From contig OX393566.1 in assembly GCA_947652115.1 (NCBI GenBank), positions 25,362,307 to 25,426,306 on the forward strand: DNA of 64,000 nucleotides, given 5' to 3'. This document shows positions 49,646 through 63,383 of this stretch, in pieces. Origin of the DNA: Blastomussa wellsi (Eukaryota; Cnidaria; Anthozoa; Scleractinia; Plerogyridae). The stretch's first letter is position 1; each line of letters begins with the position of its first letter. The position numbers were made by a program, and so were the translations under genes. Below the pieces are notes generated by a model. The model worked only from the letters and a program-made list of their open reading frames with translations. It did no database searches and had not been told where the DNA came from.

Positions 49646-50280
49646 TTCTCTAGCTGCATTAGTCGTCTTTGGGCACTTTCAAAAGAGGACTTCGTTTTGG
49701 GCTAGGCCATTCACCATAACAGCGCTTGGAACCCACCCCTCCCCCTTGCCCCACCCTATCAAAAATGGAAAAAAGAAGTGATAATAAGCAGGATTCCGGC
49801 AGCTTTTGCGGACAAAATTGAGGTTTAAAGCAGCGGAGCGAAATTTCACAAAAAACTGATACTTTGCAAAATTTGGTTAAAAAAGTTTGCCCTGTTTCTG
49901 TTCACGCAGGGCCGTAACAAGGGGAGGGGCCAGATGGGCCCATGCCTCTCCCCAGTTTTTTGTCAAAAAGAAAAACGCATACGCACACATTTATCTTCCC
50001 GACATTTTAAACAATACAAAATCTTAATAATTCAGAACGGTATCATTCCTGCAAACTACAATATGTATTTCCTCAAGTCTGTATTCCAGACAGTCTAAAA
50101 TGACTCTGACAGGAGAACATTTGCTGGTTTCAAGATTTTGAGAACTTAACTTTCTGTGGTTCCCCCAGATCCAATTAGCCACCCACTTAAAATTCAAGCT
50201 GCTCAAAACTTTTGTGCTCCCCCGTTGCTTAGGGCTTGCTACGCCCCTGAAGTCGTTTGGAGAAACGACATAGGCGTATG

Positions 50281-50430
50281 GGCAGGAGGGGGGGGGGGGG
50301 GGGGGGAGGGGGCTAAATTTTTGCCAAGTTAGAATTTTTGGACAGCAAGAGAAATTTGGCCAAGGCAGCTTGGAAGAATTTTCTGGTTCAAACCCCACTC
50401 CCCGGCAAAAAATTGCCCGTACGCCCATGT
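50281..50430. repeat. Poly-G / CGTACGCCCAT repeat (copy 2)
   Basis: A G-rich run (50288-50312) followed by a body ending GCCCGTACGCCCATG. It shares layout with 46741-46893. Confidence 0.5.
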
Positions 50431-51403
50431 ACAGTGACTCGCTTGAATGAATTTATTACTGATCAGTATATGGAAGACTTTCACAAAATCTGGTCAGCAA
50501 TTTTACAAGCTGAATCTATAAATACTCTAAATGTTACTTATTCACGCTGGAAAATTGAGAACGCTCTCGGCTTCCTACCCGATACAGTTGGTACAGTTGG
50601 CATTATACTGGAACTGTAAAATATGCTTTCACAAATGTTCGCCCGGTCCTTTAGTCAAGTATATACAATTGAATTCTTCAAAATGCCGTGGCCTCGTAAA
50701 ATACGTTCATATTTTAAAATCTCATCAGTTTTAAATCCCAGTGTAATTTGTATATTATTATGTGCTGACGGACCTACCTTGGTGCTTTCGTTTTCGTTTC
50801 CTGTCTTGTTTTAATGCTTTTAGAATCAGTCGGGTTAATTTTTCTAAGCAAAGGTATTGCGGAAGGTTCGAATTTTGTGTTTTTATTACATGCGGCCAGC
50901 TAGTAAGAGGATTTCGTACACGCGAGTTGCAATTTTCAAGTTGACCGTATAAAATATTCTTGACATTTTTTTACAGCTCGAATCCCGATTTCTCCGATTT
51001 GTTGCTTCCAAATAGCTCGAGCCAAAGACCTATATTCTTGACCCGATTCGATGTGTTGGGAAGAAATTTCCCGGCCAAACTTTCCCTCTATGATCTCTTT
51101 GCGAGCGCTTCATATTCGAAAAGCTTTATCCAATTAAGTTATGTCAGAAGATGCCGGAATTAAATAGTGTAAAATTTGTAATCCAATTTTGCGGGATTGG
51201 AAGTTTAAAACCGATACAACCTTTGAAAGATTTTAAAGTGATGAAATCACTTAATTACTCTTACCTGTTTTCCAAACCAATAAAGCAGTTACTATAAATT
51301 TGTAACACAATTCAAATTCTTTCAAAGCTATACAGTTCAAGTCTGATAACGGCTCTAGCTAGGCTGAGCGCGACTCAATAAATTGACCTCGCTCCCAATG
51401 CGT

Positions 51404-51519
51404 GGCTTCACAGCTCAGTTGGTAGAGCCATCGTACCGGTATCGCGGAGGTCACGGGTTCAAATCTCGTTGAAGCCCTAGGTTTTTCAGGCTTCTTTATT
51501 CCAGTTGCTTAAATTGGAA
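51404..51519 (+). mobile_element. tRNA-derived SINE (family 2)
   Basis: The 73-base head (51404-51476) has pairing acceptor ends GGCTTCA/TGAAGCC, box A CAGCTCAGTTGG and a perfect box B GGTTCAAATC. The anticodon arm cannot pair (ATCGT/TCGCG) and U33 is C, so it is not a working tRNA. A tail TTTTTCAGGCTTCTTTATTC, then CAGTTGCTTAAATT, follows, as in SINEs. Confidence 0.75.
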
Positions 51520-54500
51520 ATTCACTGCGATGATCATTCTTCACTTTCACAAGGTGGTTATAATATGAGGCCTGAAAGATTATATTGATCAATAACTTTT
51601 CACTAAAAAGAACTTGAGAAAAATGTCAGTCTCGATTCAATATAATTACAACAAATGCCGTTCCAAAACTTGATTGTGTGACTTGTCATCATGATCAGCA
51701 ATAACTTTTGGGACAAAATTTAGGAAATGATATGATCCTTGGAAAAGGACGAAAGTGTGTTTTAACTTATATAGCAATTGTGAGTTAGCTGTAGCTTAAT
51801 TCCGTGTCTATGAAAACGATATCAGACATTATTTACCGAGAAGAATTCATGGAAGCCTGTATGTCATCGAAATCAAATATATTTCCATTATAGCTCTTGA
51901 GAATAGCTGTCTTTGACCCATTTTGATCATGATTCTAATTTACATTTTACTGGCTTCAAAACGATTAATATATTTTTTGGTTTCAGATAATTTCCTTCAA
52001 TTCGGTTATACTGTGAGAAATAATTGCATTGATGTTCATTGCCAACTTACCTTTCAGAATCAGCAACTATCTGCTCTCACACAACATATGGCTTTGTGAA
52101 AAACTTAATAACTAATACTCGGAAGAATCCATTTATTTATAATGAAGCCCCGCGTACGTTTTTACACACTATAGATCGAAAATATATCATTTCAAAATTC
52201 ACCCATTTGTGAACTACTTCCGCCCTGTTTCGAACTTTTTGGGCGGTCACGTTGCAAAAGATGGGGATATTTTGAAACTAAAATAATTATCTTTCGTCTT
52301 TTACTATTTAGAAAGGTTTTAAAGCGAGCCATTAGGTCTTTGATTCATTGGACTCCTGGTGAAATTGTTTTGTCAACTTCAACAGCTGCTCAAAGAAAAG
52401 AGCGATTTTATTCATCAACAATTATCGCCAAACAAACAGCTTACTCCTACGAATCTTAACTGTTAAATACAATTCAAGCCCAATAGACTTTAGTGGAAGT
52501 ATCGAGAATGCCAAATTAATATTGTTATCTAATTCACGGTTGGCTTTTATTAAAGAAAAAAGGCTGTTTTCATCTTTCATCGAATAGATTTACAAATACA
52601 CAATTAAAACAAGTTAATCAATTGTATCAGTGAAGCTTTGTTAGAAACAAATTGATCTTGAAATCGAACTCAGTTGGGCTTAACCATGTATAAAATTGGC
52701 TTCGAACTCAAAGAAATTGAAATAATAGTTGACCACGGTAAAATTACTCTTCAAAGAATAGAAGTGAATGAGGAAGATTGAAAAGGATTGTAGTTGACAA
52801 ACTGGAAGGATTTTAAGCTAAACATCAGACTGATGTATTGTCCGTAACAGAGCTCTTTTAACCAAAGCTCCCTTTTTCACTTTCAAACAAACGAAATAAA
52901 ACTGGCTGAACTTTTTCTGGATCGGAACGGCTATAAACGGTAAATGATGTGCATTTATCAAATAATCCATTCAGTTTGCCCGGAGTCAGTATTTTTCAAC
53001 CGGTTAATGGAAAAATTCAACCCCGCCTTACGGACTCCCACACAATGTGGACATTTTGATGTCGTCCATTTTCACTTGTTTAGTTAGCATAGTTTACCTA
53101 CCCCGTGCGTACAGCAGTGTTTAAAAATGATCCACCCAGTCCTTTCTATTACTTCCAAGAATGACGACAACTATTTTATTTCTCCTGCATGGAGATAATG
53201 ATAACCGTCTATATAACATTACAATAAGCAGAGACGTAAAGAAAGAGCGCCAACCTTGATGGACAATAAACAAGTAAATCCGTGAAGAACTTGCTAAGAT
53301 TATTTCTTATTGAAGAAAACATTAATACGAGATCCTAAACTCACAAATCAATCGCGTTCTATTGGTCAGCTGATTGGTTCACCTATTGAAATCATTATCG
53401 TCACTTATTTCGCCTATTCTCTTAATAGCAAAAAAATATACATAGAGCTTAAATATACGGCAAGATGACCTCTGGAAACCATGCAAGTATAGCGCGCGAA
53501 TTTCTCTTTAAAGGGACAAATGTTCTCAAGTTTTGACTTAACCGTACACAAAAGACGTAAATGTTTGGGTATCATATTGTACATATTCAATTTAGAGTAT
53601 CTATAAAACAATCAGACTACTCGCCCTTGATTTCTATGAGCGAGCGATAGTCAAACTGGTTGCACATTGTTGACTATTCCCTTATTTGGGCTCGTACGTA
53701 GTGGAATTGTTAATTATAACGACGTTTCCTTGTATTTAGAGTCAGGATGGACATTAGTTTTGTGAACGTGGGTTAAAATATCAACAAGACTGAATGTTTC
53801 TTTTCTTGCATTCAGTTGGTAAACAGATAAACGCCACGACATGCATTTTTGCCGTTGGCACCACGCATGCGGTGTTATCAAAGACCACATTAAACCAAAA
53901 CAATTGTGAAATATCACGACTGCAAAATGAGTCTGTGAGGAATACTTGTTTTACACTTAAGACAAAGGGCTTTAAGATCTTTATGTGAAGTTTTTCAGCT
54001 GCCAAAAGCTAAATTGGCGAACTAAAAAGATAACCGTTGTAGTGAACGCGTTTCTAGATCTGGTGGGCAAACATTTAAAACATTTAAATTCAATACGCTG
54101 AAACTTCTAGCTGCCAATAGAGTCCATAACAGGCCTACTAATTCCCGCTTAATATTTTTCACAAATTATCCCGCTAATTTAGTTTGCAATACCCACTAAC
54201 TTAGTTTCTTGGCCGAGAAAGATGTACGGTATAATTATACTTCCCTTGTTCATCATTACGCTCATCATCAGGTAGTCTTGAAGAGAAATCGACAAACAAT
54301 ACCGAGTTGAGTGCATGCTCGTGGCTTTATTTGAATTGTCTAACCTGACAAGGGAACTTGGAGAGGCCCATGAACAAACTTTTGTGCAGCATAATAAACA
54401 GTTAGTACCACATAGCCCAGTTGTAGCGTTACTTTAACGATAAAATAAATTTTGTTCATTCACCATTAAGAAACAGCAGTGTCACATGCACACGTAACAT

Positions 54501-57500
54501 ATTTCACTTAAAGGAGCTCGGTCATGGATGACACAGTTTGAAAAGTTTAGCCTAAATTTTTTAAAATTGGTCAATTACAATCCTTCTCAATCTTCTTCAT
54601 TCAAAGCCATCCTTGACTCTTCCTAGTTCAGTGGTGCATCTTTGGTGTTTTTCTATTTCAAGGTTTCTTTTGACCTGAAGGCAATTTTATACAATGCGAA
54701 AGTGGACTTTATTCATGGTGACTGTGCTCCTTTAAATGGCATTATATTAGACTACTTTGAACGTTTATCCGAAGTGATGGTCACCTTGTAAGGTTTTATT
54801 TGATTAATCACACACTAGGGTTCTTCCACAGATCCAAGAGTAGACAAAACCAGTATAATCACGATACACTACTTTAAGTTTTGACTGAATGGACTCGTCG
54901 CATATTAAACAGAACACATGAAAATACTGCTTGGTGGTTTAAGTCCATAATCAAATTTTATTTTAAATCACATCAATTAATTCAGGGTTTTACTCTCGGT
55001 GGGAAAATTTAAAGTTTAATATCTCAATCACTCAGTCAGATTGATTGTAAGTTACACAACTCGCCTCGATTACCTTTGCTGTATGCGGGTTGTGTATTTC
55101 TCTAATTTGTTAAATTTAACACCACTGAAATAAAATGATGATGATGATGAAGACACGTCATGTAATTATCCTCTCGTGTCTGTCTTGCTTTTGGCTATTT
55201 TATTCGGTCTTCTACAAATTCAACGTTTTCAGTTTTCGTCTTCACTCAACTATATTTCAACTAGTCTTCATGCTTTCTTCATTTTTCTCGATGTCGGAAG
55301 AATTTAATTTACTAGCGGGGGGATTATTGGTTTGTTGCATGTTGTACCCAAGAAAGACCTTACATAAAAAAGTATAACATGTAGTTAATATAATTCACAG
55401 AAAGCGTGTATTTTCCATATCCATTTGGCTCTGCTTTCCTCTGCTTAATTGAAGTGTTTAGGGCTTTGATATTTCTTGTTTCGTCTTTGAACGAGTACAC
55501 AAACAAATTAAACATCTTCCAGGCCTGGTATGCCGTCATTCTTTTTAAATTTTGCGTAAAACAGTCGGAAATAGAAGCTACTAATTATTGCCAGCGTGCA
55601 ATGGCTAGTCATCTATATTACAGAAGCCTGGGTTTCTCGCACGAAACTGTGAATATCCCCACATTAATATTCACGCCAAAAAATGATTTGAAAGCTTTTT
55701 CGTAATCATTAATTACAAACCCTTATTGTGATTCCTTTTGATTTTTAACTGTGAGTCTCTTACAAACATTCAAGTCTCAGATATGCATATATTTTTTTAG
55801 GTAAAATAATGTTGCACGCTAACATTAAATGGGCCGGCATAAAGGGCTTCTGGTTTACAATTAAATACAGTGTGGGAATAAATTGAATTTTTCTATAATT
55901 CTGGGTGCTTTTTGTTGTTCATTCATCAGTTTATTTTATTCGATTGATGATCAAAAAACTGCTTCATTCCATATTCAGACGTTATCCGAAAGTTAAGAAC
56001 TATCAGAAGTCGTTTCTTTCCTCAGAGATTGTAGAGCAATAATTTAATTTTAAGCGTAAAAAATCAAAGTGAGGAAGACGACCACACAATCAAGACTTTT
56101 CCGCTTTTACGGGAAGCTTTAAATAACGTGGCCATAACCAAGTATATAATGTACATTTCACCGCCAAACTGAATACGCCGCATGCAAAGTAGAAAAAGAA
56201 AATCAGAGATTAAAACTGCAAAGAGAAGACACTTTTGTTAGTATCGTGTAACTCCGTTTTAGCTGAACTTTGCGTTAAACTTGCTTGCATTAGTAATTGA
56301 TGTGCGTTTGCGCAATTCCGGCTATTACAATTCCTGTCTGGCTTTTTGCCTTCAGTATCCCCCAAGCGCAGATTCTAAATTTCGCTTTCGTTATATGCTA
56401 CACAATCATGCAAAACGTGAGTGAATTGTAGTTCCCTCAGGTGATAAAAGCAACCAGAAGGTTTGCATGATGACCTGGAACGGCTTTCCAGGAGTATTTT
56501 GAAAATACTCCTCCGCAGAATTAAACTTGTGACGCACTTTCAGCAATGCAGCAAATTACCGAAAACATAACGAAGAAAAAGGCGTCGTTGTAAACTACGG
56601 TTTAACAACAAAAAACGCTAAGCTGGAATTAGTATGGAGTTTCTGGTTCGTTTTAAGACGAAGCCGTTTAGTCTAGAATAAATCAGTACAGACGAAACTA
56701 AATTAGGGTTGTTATTCAGAAATTCCCAAAGGCAGAAAATGGAGTTTAATTGTACTTTAAACCGGGTACAAAAAAGAAGAAAGAAGCGTTTTAATATTAT
56801 GTATATAGCATGAACCGAGTTTAGCGCAAAGTTGTCAGAAAAAATGTTCCTTTTTTTCGCCAGCTAACTTGCTGAGGAATAATTAGGAAACGCCTGAGAA
56901 TCTCGGGCTGATGTGGCGGCAAACGTGTTGGATTAATGTATTTTTTTACTGAATAAAACAACATTAAGAATAATAACCCAGCGCAGCTGAAGCCACGCCT
57001 GTAATCAAAAAACTTTATATATTACTTAGTTCACACTTTTGTTGTTAAACAATATTATTTTCAAGAAAGAAAAATTATGATTTTGGAGTAAAATACATTT
57101 ATCTCTTACAATCTTCTCTTTTTAATCAGGAATAAAGTTTTCACGCACTGAAGTGATATAGAACAATCTTAATTATGTAAATCTCGCAGTGGTATCACTT
57201 ACCACAGATTCACAATTAAAACGATTTTAACTTGAACTTCGAATTCAGAAGAGATCAACGAGGAAAGATAGACTGTTACTGCAGTGAATAGGACAGACTG
57301 GTACTAGGATCGGACCGATTTACTTTGTGGAATGGAGTCATGCACGGCATTTATGAGGTACTAAATCCAATGTATTTCCACATATTTTTATATACACATA
57401 ACTACATTTGTAAGACTTCTGTATAATCGACGGGTTATGTTATAACTTATTAAGAAAAGGTCGGACCTTAAATGAATCGTACAAGTGTATGTTTTCATGG

Positions 57501-60395
57501 TATACTTAATTTGTATGTTATAATCTTGAATTTTGAATGAAATTCTTATTCCGGTCACTCAAAAATGCAGAGGCAATAGACAAACCTAAAATCACTGGTG
57601 ATACTACCTAGACTTATTTATTTACAAAGCAAAGCATTTAAAATATAAAATCTTCTGGAGGGACGAGGAGGCATTTGTTCCGCAATAAGAGATATAATCT
57701 TTCCTCTTATCTTGGATTTACTGAAACAAGATCGAAAAATTAAACCATGAAGATAAACTAATTGTCTTGATGCACTTATTTAATTCGAGAGCATTATATA
57801 AGATTTTACATTTTCCTGAGGAATGGAGATATGGTTTCACAAACTGGTGTAAATGACCACACAAGAAGAAATTCCTCTTTAGTTACAGGAAAGAGGCTCT
57901 CTGCCTCATTTACAGTTCAGTTTTAGACGACTCTGGTTTTTGAGGTTTCTAAAAATTGTTTACAAATTTACTTCGACCACTTTGGCACTTGAAAGGGATA
58001 ATTTTGCAAAAAAAGCGGCAAAAATGTGTAACCAGACATTTGACAATAGTGACATAAAAAGGTACTTTAGAATAGCATAAAAGCGAATAATCACGGGACC
58101 ATTAAACAAAGACACCGCTTTTCGCATGTGCTGCCGCCTGCTAAATACAAATATTATAAAAGACTAAAAAAGTAAAGTACAATCAGTGCTATCTACGATT
58201 TGAATACAGAGCCCTGAGGACCTGATTCTAACGAAAACATAAAGCGAGAAATCCTTCTCTGTTCGCATTTTTCACGCATGTAAGCAGCATTATTAAAAAA
58301 CTAGCTATGGTATATTGCATTTGTTGAGTTTTGATTGGTTTAGAGGCAATGGTATCTGAGCTTACATACCACTGACCTACAAATATGGATATGGTAGGTG
58401 TTAGTAATCGACCACGAACTCCTTAATCGCATGCATTGTCAAATTTGGTGCAGGCTCACGAGGCAATTTGGATCCATATTCATCTTGAAAACGAATTTGA
58501 TGATTTCTTCTTTAAAATAGTCCCTCTAGATGCAATTTGTTGCTTATTTATGAGAAATAAGCAAGCAAATCCTTGTTTATTTCTGAGAAATAAACAAGTG
58601 CGCGCGAAGGCGTCATGCAACGTCATCTTATTTTTCGATACATTTCTCGACCGTGAATATTAGCCAATGAGCGCGCGAGAATTTCCGCTGTTATGGTAAA
58701 AATAAGCATTTTCTAGAAAAACAAAGTATTGGGTGCCGCCTTTCTTAGCAAGGCTCCTTCTCATGGGCTCCTGCTTGATTGACATTTGATTCGGGCCGTT
58801 TCCCGTCACTGCTATGTCTTCAAAGAAAAGTACCGACTTTCTGTAAAACAAGCATAAATGGCATAACAAAAATATCTTCTTGGATACTGACTAAGCCGCT
58901 ACATATATGGCGCGATCGAAAACAAGAAAATTATCTTTAATGGTACTGATTGTTCATTGGCCAATTTTGTGACGTCAGAGATATGGTCGTTAATAGTGGG
59001 GGTTCGTATATACTCCGATGCATCAGTCTGTTTGCAATTTGTTATATTAAAATAGAGGTAGTAAGTTTGTTGCTGCAGTATCAACTCAATAAAGGAGTCT
59101 TGTTCATAATAAAGCCCCTCTAAGCACATTAACATACATAATCGCTGCATTGTTTATGAAGGCTTAATAAATTAACCTCCGTGTTTCCCAAAAATGTTTC
59201 AGGGAACCGGGTCAATGCATATTTGGAAAACAATGAAGCTTTTTTCACCAAAAGCCAGTTGCTTTTAATGGGTCAAATAAAAACATGAGGATGCTTTAAA
59301 CTATTCATAAAGTGTTTAGATAGAAAAGGCGATACACAATTTACTTCGTCCTTAACCTCGCAAAATAAGAAAAATAATTATACAGTAATATTTTAGCATC
59401 TTCTGAAACGCATTTTTCTTAATTCTTAGCTCTGCACCATGCAGCTCAAAATATTAATTCTCCTTCTTACTAATCGTCTTACTTTCGCTGTCGGTTGCGA
59501 GAATTTGCTGGCATATCAGGAAAATACCCCCAATTGGATCATTCTCGTCACCTATTGGCTTGGCAGTGTATTGAGTATTTAAGGAGAATTTAGATGTTTA
59601 TTTGCTATTCTTGCTAGTTAAGCTCAGGGGTCGAAGTTGCGTTTACTTTAAAGAGTTGACTAGGACATCCCTATACGAGATAAGCAGAAGACGATAAAGA
59701 TATCGGTTGAAATCGCTAAGAGAAATTATCGGACAATAATGTTTCCACTATTATATTGATCAAATACTGAAAAATCATTTTGTAACGTACATATACATCG
59801 CGTAATTTGTAACAACACAAAGATGCAATAGAACACTATGTTTCAAAACCACTAAACAAGATCCAAATAAGTGGAACAAAAAAGCAATATGCGATTAGCA
59901 GCGCTGATAATAATATAAATAAAGTCAGATTGATCTGTCGACACACCAATAATTTTTGATAGAAATAATTGGTATGAAATTGTATAATTTAAGTATCACC
60001 GAAAGTGTTAAAAAAACCCTGGAAGTTGTTTTTGAATACGTCTTTATTAATATCTTCTTTACTGATATCCAGCCAAGAAGAGAAGATTATCACAATGGCC
60101 TCTGAAGGCTTATCCTGATACGACATCTGTATAAAAATTTCATAACCTGCGTCAAACGTATTCGGGTAAATATGATCTAATTGGACGCTTTCTGCTGTTT
60201 TCTATGATGGCAAAGTCTCGGTATGTCAGCAAAACAGAAAATAGTCAAGCCCGTAGAAAAATCAACCAGCTTATCCAAAAAACTGCCGCAAACTGTTTGA
60301 ACTTTTGATCGCTTTGAACCAGTCTATAACCCGAAAGATACACGAATAAGGGGTAAGTTAAAGTTTTTATAATAACTAATTTATTTTACCTACTA
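51520..60395. other. Gene desert
   Basis: Nearly 9 kb of AT-rich sequence. Frames here are short, hydrophobic by composition and without domains or good splice signals. One repeat (58765-58845) pairs with 29727-29800; 58327-58400 (TTTTGATTGGTTTAGAGGCAA) resembles 34728-34760. A plus-strand 47-codon frame from about 59438 starts with a signal-peptide-like run (MQLKILILLLTNRLTFAVGC) but has no other support. Confidence 0.5.
58765..58845. repeat. Interspersed repeat (copy 2)
   Basis: Shares GATTGACATTTGATTC and CTATGTCTTCAAAGAAAAGT with 29727-29800. Confidence 0.6.
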
Positions 60396-60445
60396 CTAAA
60401 CTACTGTGGGCAGATCTAAAACTTCTGTTACGGCAATGTCTCCAC
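60396..60445 (-). other. Possible terminal exon of the 63369 gene
   Basis: A minus-strand acceptor (GAATGTCACAG, exon edge 60445) in the right phase would add about 15 residues (GDIAVTEVLDLPTVV) and a TAG to the exon at 63096-63369. It is one of several possible choices and is short enough to occur by chance. Confidence 0.2.
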
Positions 60446-63095
60446 CTGTGACATTCAGGAAAGTATGTATTTTACCGAACTATAAATACATGAAAATTCA
60501 TTTTCATTACGACACCGTATTTGTCGCTCCGTAGCTATAAAATATATAAAAAAATGTGAGATGGATTTGAAAAATATATATCTTTTCATATGAATATCTC
60601 GAATGCATATAAAATATAAACTGCGAAATAGTGGCGGGAAAATATTGTCATGTCTCTTAAAATTAAATTTGGTATTGCTCTTACGTGCAAAAACATGCAT
60701 AGAAACTGTTCTGAGATTGTTAGGTTCAACTTCTAAGTTAAGTTTTTTTCAAAATTAATTTCTCTCTCACTGTATGTGGCATTGAATACATTTTGTAAAT
60801 TTGTCCTCAGTGATTTCAGTCAGTTTTACTCACGGTGTTTATAAGGCAAATAGAAAAGTGCAATTGCAAAAAGGTAAATCTGAATTGAATTTTTGTCAAT
60901 TAAAAATTAAACCTTTATGAGAAAAAAGATCAACGTTACGTTGATTCCTATTGATAGTTATTACTTTCGGTTCTATATGCTTGGCATTGTTCTTTTATTA
61001 GTACAGCAGCAGTTCTATCCGTATAAAATTGTTAAGGTAGAGTCGTATGACCAATTCTCTGTCGCACTTCGCACTCAATGACAGCAAAGGGGTTCCGTTC
61101 AAACAAGTTGGCGTTTCGTTTTTATAGTGCGGTATTCCCATGGTCTTGCTATCAAAATGAATTTTTGTATATTCACATGTATCTATAAGGCAGCTTAACA
61201 AAAATGTTTCATTGCGGTGCTATCAAAGCATTTCATAATTTTGCTTTCTTTGCAACTGTGTTTGTCTGTAAAAGCTATTGTGTTGAAGCGATCAGAGTTT
61301 TGCGTCCCAACATTTTTCTAATACTCACTAGCTGTTGTACATTAGTTGCTAACTCTCTCGACATTATGGGGCATGGTGGTTTCTCGTATAGCAAAACATT
61401 GTAATTAATTGCTCCATATTTCCCCGCCAACTCTATACTTTTTAAAATCTTTACGTTTCTTTTAAGTACTTTCAAGCGTTGATAAGAATAGGCAATGTTT
61501 CTTTAACTTGTCTTGAAAATTCAGTTTTGTTCTAATGCACGACAAGCTCATTAATGACGTAATACTTCTTTACATTATTGCAAAATTCGTTGCAAAAATG
61601 CTCCTACGAAAACTTCGTTAGACAGGCCGCAATTTGCTTGTAACTCCTGTTGTAGCTTGCGTACGTTGTTCGCTTGCAGTAGAAAATAGTTACGTAACTT
61701 GTCGAATTATTGAATTCACTGACAACCCGTTCGGAGCTTATTCGTGTTTCCTTGGGTTCACCGTGATAGTTTAAAGTTTTGGTTTACTCGCGACTTCGAT
61801 CCAAGCAAAATTTCAAATAACAGCGCATAAGCTCTGTTGATTAAAGCATTCATACTGAGTTATGAACAAGATAATTTGACAATCACACACAGAAAACTAC
61901 AGAAAACCGTATGAGGGCATCAGGAGATAAAAAGAATGGTACGTAAAGGAGATGATCACGATTCAAAACAAACTGATAGCAAACAAAATTGCATTTAGCG
62001 CAGGCTCATAAAAAGTAGAAAAACACAAACAAAGGCCGGTATGAAAAATAACAAAACAAGTAACGAACGAGACTGGTGAGCACAAAGACAGATTGGTTTC
62101 TTTCAGGCTTTCCATGGTATCCGTGTTCATGAACGACACACTATCATACGCAAAGCAAGAGACAGAAAATAATTCGATGGCAGTCAACTTTTATTATTAT
62201 AATTTAATACAATAAATTTTAAACATTTACAAAACTATATTTTTATAATATGTAACCACTTATAATTTAAATGTTCTCGGGTTTCGTCAAAATCCAGGTT
62301 CTGAAGGTTGCGAAATATCACCTAATAAATGAATAGCAGGATGTTATAAGTTAAATATCAACGTCAGTGTTAAGTGGTTTATTATTGCGCTCTGAAAGTC
62401 GATCTTCTGGTCTGTTATTACTATGGGCTGTTATAGTTCCTATCAATATACAAAATCGCAAGTCAAGCAAGCTCGATCAGATCCCCCTCGTGGTACTGCA
62501 CGTGACTCACATGTGACGGATGACGTCACTAAACAATAGAGCGGATTTCTCTTTGAGTGTCAAAAGTTTTTTTATTTGATCCAAACAGAAACTGATGCTA
62601 GCGCACAATTTCTCGTCTATTCATCAAAAGCAAAAACCAAGACCAAGTCACTTGCCCACGTTTGCACGTGCATTACGCCGGATAAATCAGTGCTAAATGC
62701 ACTTTGTGCCGGTTTTTATTGGTCTACTGGGTTAGCCTGCGAACAGGCTCCCCGATTTTCGGTCAGCCGACCGAGCCGAGCGTGGCCTGGGTAAAAGGTA
62801 AACGCGCGGGAGCTCTTCCCCAGATCACGCTCTGCTCGCTTCGCTTTTCGCCCCCTGAAATTTTTCTCCCAAACTTCCCCACTGGAGAGCCTGTTCGCAG
62901 GCTACACTGGGTAGTCTGTATCTTTTGTGACTGGCCACTTCCGCAGTGATGCCTTCAGTTTTGGTTGATCCTTTACGAACTTCTTTCCCACGATGTATGA
63001 CAAAACGTTTTATTGCGCCAAATAATTAGCAGAAAAAGCTGTAGAGATTTTATTTTACTAAAATAACGATTTTGCAACGGAAATGTTTGACGTAC
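60446..63095. other. Possible intron of the 63369 gene, with repeats
   Basis: AT-rich, no supported exon. It contains the small MITE at 62733-62904. Confidence 0.4.
62733..62904. repeat. Short MITE with AGCCTGCGAACAGGCTC ends
   Basis: The left end TAGCCTGCGAACAGGCTCC and the right end GAGCCTGTTCGCAGGCTA are inverted copies, each itself palindromic. The 130-base interior is GC-rich and noncoding. Related pieces occur at about 6223-6294 and 7576. Confidence 0.85.
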
Positions 63096-63369
63096 CATTT
63101 TCATACATAATTCTCCAATATTCCTCCGCGTCCTCTGCGCTTTCAAAATTGTCTTGCTGGTTTTGACTATTTTGTTCTGAGTCTGCAGAATTGATTTGTA
63201 CTCGCGATCGGTCACTTCCAGACATGGCTTTTGTTGGCCGTTTATGTCGAAAAAATCGTCTCGTGTGCCATGGGTTGTTTTTTCGTTGAGTTCGTTGACT
63301 GTCCGTTAAAATAACAGCGATTGCAAACAATATTACAATTCCAAAAAGAACAAATATTTTTCTGTCCAT
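63096..63369 (-). CDS. Small signal-anchored or secreted protein, first coding exon
   Basis: ATG 63369 opens a frame of 91 codons ending in phase 1 at donor AATG|GTACGT (exon edge 63096). An acceptor (TTTTTGCCAACAG, exon edge 63383) lies 14 bases upstream of the ATG, so there is a 5' untranslated exon. The N-terminus is hydrophobic (KIFVLFGIVILFAIAVIL, 4-21), a signal peptide or anchor. A basic stretch follows (WHTRRFFRHKRPTK), then an Asn/Gln/Ser-rich acidic stretch (SEQNSQNQQDNFESAEDAEE). It is cysteine-free. Leader, basic middle, acidic end and the phase-1 donor after an Asn codon resemble the gene at 46659, so the two may be distant paralogues. The C-terminal exon is not firmly placed (see 60396). 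Family unrecognised. Confidence 0.55.
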
Positions 63370-63383
63370 CCCAGTCTTTTTAC

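Larger units (their letters stand above)
46660..51403. other. Repeat-rich spacer
   Basis: No supported gene. It contains members of a repeat family with poly-G and CCCGTACGCCCAT ends (46741-46893, partly 47320-47360, and 50281-50430), a G-rich run (49100-49128) and the second GATATATC MITE (49518-49645). The 134-codon minus-strand frame at 50024-50428 lies in one of these repeats and includes the proline-coding poly-C strand. Confidence 0.5.

Noticed and set aside
50024..50428. 134-codon minus-strand frame
   Set aside because: It lies in a poly-G repeat element; the proline run is the poly-C strand and no domain or start context supports it.
51404..51476. Functional tRNA gene
   Set aside because: The anticodon stem does not pair and U33 is missing; a SINE tail follows.
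55135..55705. Two hydrophobic plus-strand frames
   Set aside because: The composition follows AT-rich DNA, and there is no signal, domain or splice support.
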